The position numbers and the translations under genes were made by a program. 64,000 bases of DNA from the NCBI RefSeq assembly GCF_040958095.1, contig NC_091228.1, forward strand, positions 7,046,700 through 7,110,699, written 5' to 3'. The DNA comes from Procambarus clarkii. Taxonomy: Eukaryota; Arthropoda; Malacostraca; Decapoda; Cambaridae. Below are positions 56,783 to 64,000 of this stretch, piece by piece. The notes under the pieces are model-generated. The model was given only the letters and a program-made list of their open reading frames with translations. It did not search any database and was not told the origin of the DNA. Position 1 is the first letter of the stretch. Each line of letters opens with the position of its first letter.

Positions 56783-59700
56783 GCTTAGAGATTATTTTGA
56801 ATGGTAAATTTATGGCCATTTGTATGGTACTTATAATGGCATATGTATTGCACTTATAATGCAAATGTATGGTACTTATAATAGCATATGTATGATAATT
56901 ATATGGTTTATGTATGGTACATATAATAGCATATGTATGGTACTAATAAAGATAAAGTTCGGTACTTTTAAACATATACGTATGGTACTTATATGGGTAT
57001 ATGTATGGTACTTATATGGTATATATATGGTACTTAAATTGACATATGTATGGCACTTATGTAAGGTACATTTAAAGATATGTATGGTACTTATAAAGAC
57101 ATATGTCTGATATTTATAACGGCATATCTATGGTACTTATAAAGGCATATGTATGATACTTATAAATGCATATGTATGGTACTTAAAACGGCACATGGAT
57201 TATACTTATATGGGCATATATATGGCATTTACACGAGCATATGTATGGTACTTATAAGGCCATGTAAAAGGTACATATATTGGCATGTGTATGGTACTTA
57301 TATGGGCATGTGTATGGTACTTATATGGTCCTCCTAATGTTTCCCAACGTCAAGAAAACGGTAAACTGTAAGTGTCCTATCCTAACCTACCAGAGGACCA
57401 AACTCAGAAAACGGGACAGTACGTCACTTTGTCGAGGAGCATACATTTTCTGCCACACAGCCGTTTGCCAGGAAAGAATCGCAGCCCGGGTCAAATCGTC
57501 ATTTTTCTCAAAACTCAAAATCAAAACCAGCCATAGAATCGTTTTGAAAATGGTACCATTGTGTTTACCACAGCAATTTACATTTCTTTCTGTAAAGGCT
57601 TTCTTTGCTAATTTTCAATATCAAGGCCCAAACACCCATATTTACCGAGATACAGCCATCTCAATATCAGATATATCATTTTGTTTTCTCAACAAATTAT
57701 TATGGAAATGAGTTGAAAAACACGTAATAATAATTATAAACAGCTAAATAAAAAATGGGTAATGAAAATAAAGTAATTTCTATATTATTCGTTTGCTTAG
57801 AGATTATTTTGAATGTTAAATTTATGGCCATTTGTATGGTACTTGTAATGGCATATGTATTGCACTTATAGTGGCAAATGTATGGTACTTATAATAGCAT
57901 ATGTATGGTAATTATATGGTGTATGTATGGTACATATAATAGCATATGTATTGTACTAATAAAGATATAAGTACGGTACTTTTAAACATATACGAATGGT
58001 ACTTATATGGGTATATGTATGGTACTTATATGGGTATATATATGGTACTTAAATTGACATATGTATGGCACTTATGTAAGGTACATTTAAAGATATGTAT
58101 GGTACTTATAAAGACATATGTCTGATATTTATAACGGCATATCTATGGTACTTATAAAGGCATATGTATGATACTTATAAATGCATATGTATGGTACTTA
58201 AAACGGCACATGGATTATACTTATATGGGCATATATATGGCATTTACACGAGCATATGTATGGTACTTATAAGGCCATGTAAAAGGTACATATGTTGGCA
58301 TGTGTATGGTACTTATATGGCCATGTGTATGGTACTTATATGGTCCTCCTAATGTTTCCCAACGTCAAGAAAACGGTAAATTGTAAGTGTCCTATCCTAT
58401 CCTACCAGTGAACCAAACTCAGAAAACGGGACAGTACGTCACATTGTCGAGGAGCATACATTTTCTGCCACACAGCCGTTTGCCTGGAAAGAATCGCAGC
58501 CCGGGCGAAATCGTCATTTTTCTCAAAACTCAAAATCAAAACCAGCCATAGAATCGTTTTGAAAATGGTACCATTGTGTTTACCACAGCAATTTACATTT
58601 CTTTCTGTAAAGGCTTTCTTTGCTAATTTTCAATATCAAGGCCCAAACACCCATATTTACCGAGATACAGCCATCTCAAATATCAGATATATCATCGTGT
58701 TTTCTCAACAAATTATTAGAGAAAATGAGTTGAAAAACATGTAATAATAATTATAAACAGCTAAATAAAAAATGGGTATTGAAAATAAAGAAATTTCTAT
58801 ATTATTCCTTTGTTTAGAGATTATTTTGAATGGTAAATTTATGGCCATTTGTATGGTACTTATAATGGCATATGTATTGCACTTATAATGGCAAATGTAT
58901 GGTACTTATAATAGCATATGTATGGTAATTATAAGGTGTATGTATGGTACATATAATAGCATATGTATTGTACTAATAAAGATATAAGTACGGTACTTTT
59001 AAACATATACGTATGGTACTTATATGGGTATATGTATGGTACTTATATGGGTATATATATGGTACTTAAATTGACATATGTATGGCACTTATGTAAGGTA
59101 CATTTAAAGATATGTATGGTACTTATAAAGACATATGTCTGATATTTATAACGGCATATCTATGGTACTTATAAAGGCATATGTATGATACTTATAAATG
59201 CATATGTATGGTACTTAAAACGGCACATGGATTATACTTATATGGGCAAATATATGGCATTTACACGAGCATATGTATGGTACTTATAAGGCCATGTAAA
59301 AGGTACATATGTTGGCATGTGTATGGTACTTATATGGTCCTCCTAATGTTTCCCAACGTCAAGAAAACGGTAAATTGTAAGTGTCCTATCCTAACCTACC
59401 AGAGGACCAAACTCAGAAAACGGGACAGTACGTCACTTTGTCGAGGAGCATACATTTTCTGCCACACAGCCGTTTGCCAGGAAAGAATCGCAGCCCGGGC
59501 GAAATCGTCATTTTTCTCAAAACTCAAAATCAAAACCAGCCATAGAATCGTTTTGAAAATGGTACCATTGTGTTTACCACAGCAATTTACATTTCTTTCT
59601 GTAAAGGCTTTCTTTGCTAATTTTCAATATCAAGGCCCAAACACCCATATTTACCGAGATACAGCCATCTCAAATATCAGATATATCATCGTGTTTTCTC

Positions 59701-62700
59701 AACAAATTATTAGAGAAAATGAGTTGAAAAACATGTAATAATAATTATAAACAGCTAAATAAAAAATGGGTATTGAAAATAAAGAAATTTCTATATTATT
59801 CCTTTGTTTAAAGATTATTTTGAATGGTAAATTTATGGCCATTTGTATGGTACTTATAATGGCATATGTATTGCACTTATAATGGCAAATGTATGGTACT
59901 TATAATAGCATATGTATGGTAATTATAAGGTGTATGTATGGTACATATAATAGCATATGTATTGTACTAATAAAGATATAAGTACGGTACTTTTAAACAT
60001 ATACGTAGGGTACTTATATGGGTATATGTATGGTACTTATATGGGTATATATATGGTACTTAAATTGACATATGTATGGCACTTATGAAAGGTACATTTA
60101 AAGATATGTATGGTACTTATAAAGACATATGTCTGATATTTATAACGGCATATCTATGGTACTTATAAAGGCATATGTATGATACTTATAAATGCATATG
60201 TATGGTACTTAAAACGGCACATGGATTATACTTATATGGGCATATATATGGCATTTACACAAGCATATGTATGGTACTTATGAGGCCATGTAAAAGGTAC
60301 ATATGTTGGCATGTGTATGGTACTTATATGGGCATGTGTATGGTACTTATATGGTCCTCCTAATGTTTCCCAACGTCAAGAAAACGGTAAACTGTAAGTG
60401 TCCTATCCTAACCTACCAGAGGACCAAACTCAGAAAACGGGACAGTACGTCACTTTGTCGAGGAGCATACATTTTCTGCCACACAGCCGTTTGCCAGGAA
60501 AGAATCGCAGCCCGGGCGAAATCGTCATTTTTCTCAAAACTCAAAATCAAAACCAGCTATAGAATCGTTTTGAAAATGGTACCATTGTGTTTACCACAGC
60601 AATTTACATTTCTTTCTGAAAAGGCTTTCTTTGCTAATTTTCAATATCAAGGCCCAAACACCCATATTTACCGAGATACAGCCATCTCAAATATCAGATA
60701 TATCATCGTGTTTTCTCAACAAATTATTAGGGAAAATGAGTTGAAAAACACGTAATAATAATTATAAACAGCTAAATAAAAAATGGGTAATGAAAATAAA
60801 GTAATTTCTATATTATTCCTTTGATTAGAGATTATTTTGAATTGTAAATTTATGGCCATTTGTATGGTACTTATAATGGCATATGTATTGCACTTATAAT
60901 GGCAAATGTATGGTACTTATAATAGCATATGTATGGTAATTATATGGTGTATGTATGGTATATATAATAGCATATGTATTGTACTAATAAATATATAAGT
61001 ACGGTACTTTTAAACATATACGTATGGTACTTATATGGGTATATGTATGGTACTTATATGGGTATATATATGGTACTTAAATTGACATATGTATGGCACT
61101 TATGTAAGGTACATTTAAAGATATGTATGGTACTTATAAAGACATATGTCTGATATTTATAACGGCATATCTATGGTACTTATAAAGGCATATTATGATA
61201 CTTATAAATGCATATGTATGGTACTTAAAACGGCACATGGATTATACTTATATGGGCATATATATGGCATTTACACGAGCATATGTATGGTACTTATAAG
61301 GCCATGTAAAAGGTACATATATTGGCATGTGTATGGTACTTATATGGGCATGTGTATGGTACTGGTACTTATATGGTCCTCCTAATGTTTCCCAACGTCA
61401 AGAAAACGGTAAATTGTAAGTGTCCTATCCTATCCTACCAGAGGACCAAACTCAGAAAACGGGACAGTACGTCACATTGTCGAGGAGCATACATTTTCTG
61501 CCACACAGCCGTTTGCCAGGAAAGAATCGCAGCCCGGGCGAAATCGTCATTTTTCTCAAAACTCAAAATCAAAACCAGCCATAGAATCGTTTTGAAAATG
61601 GTACCATTGTGTTTACCACAGCAATTTACATTTCTTTCTGTAAAGGCTTTCTTTGCTAATTTTCAATATCAAGGCCCAAACACCCATATTTACCGAGATA
61701 CAGCCATCTCAAATATCAGATATATCATCGTGTTTTCTCAACAAATTATTAGAGAAAATGAGTTGAAAAACATGTAATAATAATTATAAACAGCTAAATA
61801 AAAAATGGGTATTGAAAATAAAGAAATTTCTATATTATTCCTTTGTTTAAAGATTATTTTGAATGGTAAATTTATGGCCATTTGTATGGTACTTATAATG
61901 GCATATGTATTGCACTTATAATGGCAAATGTATGGTACTTATAATAGCATATGTATGGTAATTATAAGGTGTATGTATGGTACATATAATAGCATATGTA
62001 TTGTACTAATAAAGATATAAGTACGGTACTTTTAAACATATACGTAGGGTACTTATATGGGTATATGTATGGTACTTATATGGGTATATATATGGTACTT
62101 AAATTGACATATGTATGGCACTTATGAAAGGTACATTTAAAGATATGTATGGTACTTATAAAGACATATGTCTGATATTTATAACGGCATATCTATGGTA
62201 CTTATAAAGGCATATGTATGATACTTATAAATGCATATGTATGGTACTTAAAACGGCACATGGATTATACTTATATGGGCATATATATGGCATTTACACA
62301 AGCATATGTATGGTACTTATGAGGCCATGTAAAAGGTACATATGTTGGCATGTGTATGGTACTTATATGGGCATGTGTATGGTACTTATATGGTCCTCCT
62401 AATGTTTCCCAACGTCAAGAAAACGGTAAACTGTAAGTGTCCTATCCTAACCTACCAGAGGACCAAACTCAGAAAACGGGACAGTACGTCACTTTGTCGA
62501 GGAGCATACATTTTCTGCCACACAGCCGTTTGCCAGGAAAGAATCGCAGCCCGGGCGAAATCGTCATTTTTCTCAAAACTCAAAATCAAAACCAGCCATA
62601 GAATCGTTTTGAAAATGGTACCATTGTGTTTACCACAGCAATTTACATTTCTTTCTGTAAAGGCTTTCTTTGCTAATTTTCAATATCAAGGCCCAAACAC

Positions 62701-64000
62701 CCATATTTACCGAGATACAGCCATCTCAAATATCAGATATATCATCGTGTTTTCTCAACAAATTATTAGGGAAAATGAGTTGAAAAACACGTAATAATAA
62801 TTATAAACAGCTAAATAAAAAATGGGTAATGAAAATAAAGTAATTTCTATATTATTCCTTTGATTAGAGATTATTTTGAATTGTAAATTTATGGCCATTT
62901 GTATGGTACTTATAATGGCATATGTATTGCACTTATAATGGCAAATGTATGGTACTTATAATAGCATATGTATGGTAATTATATGGTGTATGTATGGTAT
63001 ATATAATAGCATATGTATTGTACTAATAAATATATAAGTACGGTACTTTTAAACATATACGTATGGTACTTATATGGGTATATGTATGGTACTTATATGG
63101 GTATATATATGGTACTTAAATTGACATATGTATGGCACTTATGTAAGGTACATTTAAAGATATGTATGGTACTTATAAAGACATATGTCTGATATTTATA
63201 ACGGCATATCTATGGTACTTATAAAGGCATATTATGATACTTATAAATGCATATGTATGGTACTTAAAACGGCACATGGATTATACTTATATGGGCATAT
63301 ATATGGCATTTACACGAGCATATGTATGGTACTTATAAGGCCATGTAAAAGGTACATATATTGGCATGTGTATGGTACTTATATGGGCATGTGTATGGTA
63401 CTGGTACTTATATGGTCCTCCTAATGTTTCCCAACGTCAAGAAAACGGTAAATTGTAAGTGTCCTATCCTATCCTACCAGAGGACCAAACTCAGAAAACG
63501 GGACAGTACGTCACATTGTCGAGGAGCATACATTTTCTGCCACACAGCCGTTTGCCAGGAAAGAATCGCAGCCCGGGCGAAATCGTCATTTTTCTCAAAA
63601 CTCAAAATCAAAACCAGCCATAGAATCGTTTTGAAAATGGTACCATTGTGTTTACCACAGCAATTTACATTTCTTTCTATAAAGGCTTTCTTTGCTAATT
63701 TTCAATATCAAGGCCCAAACACCCATATTTACCGAGATACAGCCATCTCAAATATCAGATATATCATCGTGTTTTCTCAACAAATTATTAGGGAAAATGA
63801 GTTGAAAAACACGTAATAATAATTATAAACAGCTAAATAAAAAATGGGTAATGAAAATAAAGTAATTTCTATATTATTCCTTTGCTTAGAGATTATTTTG
63901 AATGGTAAATTTATGGCCATTTGTATGGTACTTATAATGGCATGTGTATTGCACTTATAATGGCAAATGTATGGTACTTATAATAGCATATGTATGGTAA

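Larger units (their letters stand above)
41815..64000 (+). repeat. 1017-bp satellite array with higher-order structure
   Basis: Units counted from g(c/t)ttagagattattttgaat start at 41815, 42832, 43849, 44843, 45849, 46866, 47860, 48854, 49871, 50888, 51882, 52899, 53916, 54933, 55927 (cut by the gap), 56783, 57795, 58812, 59806, 60823, 61845, 62862, 63884. Lengths are 1017 (commonest), 994 (one 23-bp subrepeat lost), 1006, 1012 and 1022. The first about 565 bp of each unit are degenerate 23-bp subrepeats (tatggtacttataatggcat type); the rest is unique sequence with an open frame of about 150 codons. Units differ by few substitutions. The array continues beyond the window. Confidence 0.97.

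Noticed and set aside
56088-56864. Frames of 200-258 codons
   Set aside because: They run through 500 unknown bases.
42184-63816. Listing each 62-, 150- or 185-codon frame of the array as a gene
   Set aside because: They are copies within a homogenised satellite with no known domain, no promoter and changing frame fusion; treated as a property of the repeat, with the coding question raised as a finding.

Overview
This is an arthropod-type nuclear genomic window, most likely from a decapod crustacean and probably a freshwater crayfish. That assignment is inferred from remembered repeat families (tRNA-headed SINEs, long foldback elements) and from short runs of the arthropod telomere motif TTAGG inside repeats; no search was run. 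Genes are split into short exons with GT-AG introns, and the introns and spacers are packed with microsatellites, minisatellites, SINEs, LINE scraps and foldback MITEs.

Left part (1-8583, + strand): the last nine exons of a membrane-anchored angiotensin-converting enzyme (peptidase family M2). The joined frame is 460 codons plus a stop with consistent phases at every junction. It keeps the zinc-binding HEMGH, the third zinc ligand and the substrate-site residues, and ends in a transmembrane segment and a charged cytoplasmic tail. The 5' exons lie outside the window.

Middle (14940-25674, + strand): a complete twelve-exon gene for a triokinase / dihydroxyacetone kinase of the TKFC type, 584 predicted residues, with a DhaK domain (covalent-binding His) and a DhaL domain (GDGDCG). 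Oddities are a Phe where the family has Lys in the K-N-Y-T-G-D motif, a partial tandem duplication of the start of exon 10, and minisatellites that begin at splice donors. Around 29.7-33.4 kb lies a convincing CCAAT/TATA/initiator promoter followed by a tandemly duplicated locus with exon-like blocks. Its product is not recognised and it may be non-coding.

Right part (about 39.5-64 kb): a long satellite array. It starts with one inverted partial unit, then runs as head-to-tail units of about 1017 bp to the window end, broken by a 500-N gap (56237-56736). The units fall into recurring subtypes (W-D-L trimers, L-R dimers), which is a higher-order repeat. Half of each unit is built of 23-bp subrepeats; the other half carries an open frame of about 150 codons. 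The rare inverted junction seen at the left edge of the array recurs at the right edge of the gap, followed by the same X-W-D-L unit order, so the gap may join a duplicated or allelic copy of the array.

The two recognised genes are on the same strand, with about 6.4 kb of repeat-rich spacer between them. One is an ectopeptidase and the other a cytosolic triose/glycerone kinase, and nothing in the sequence ties their functions together.
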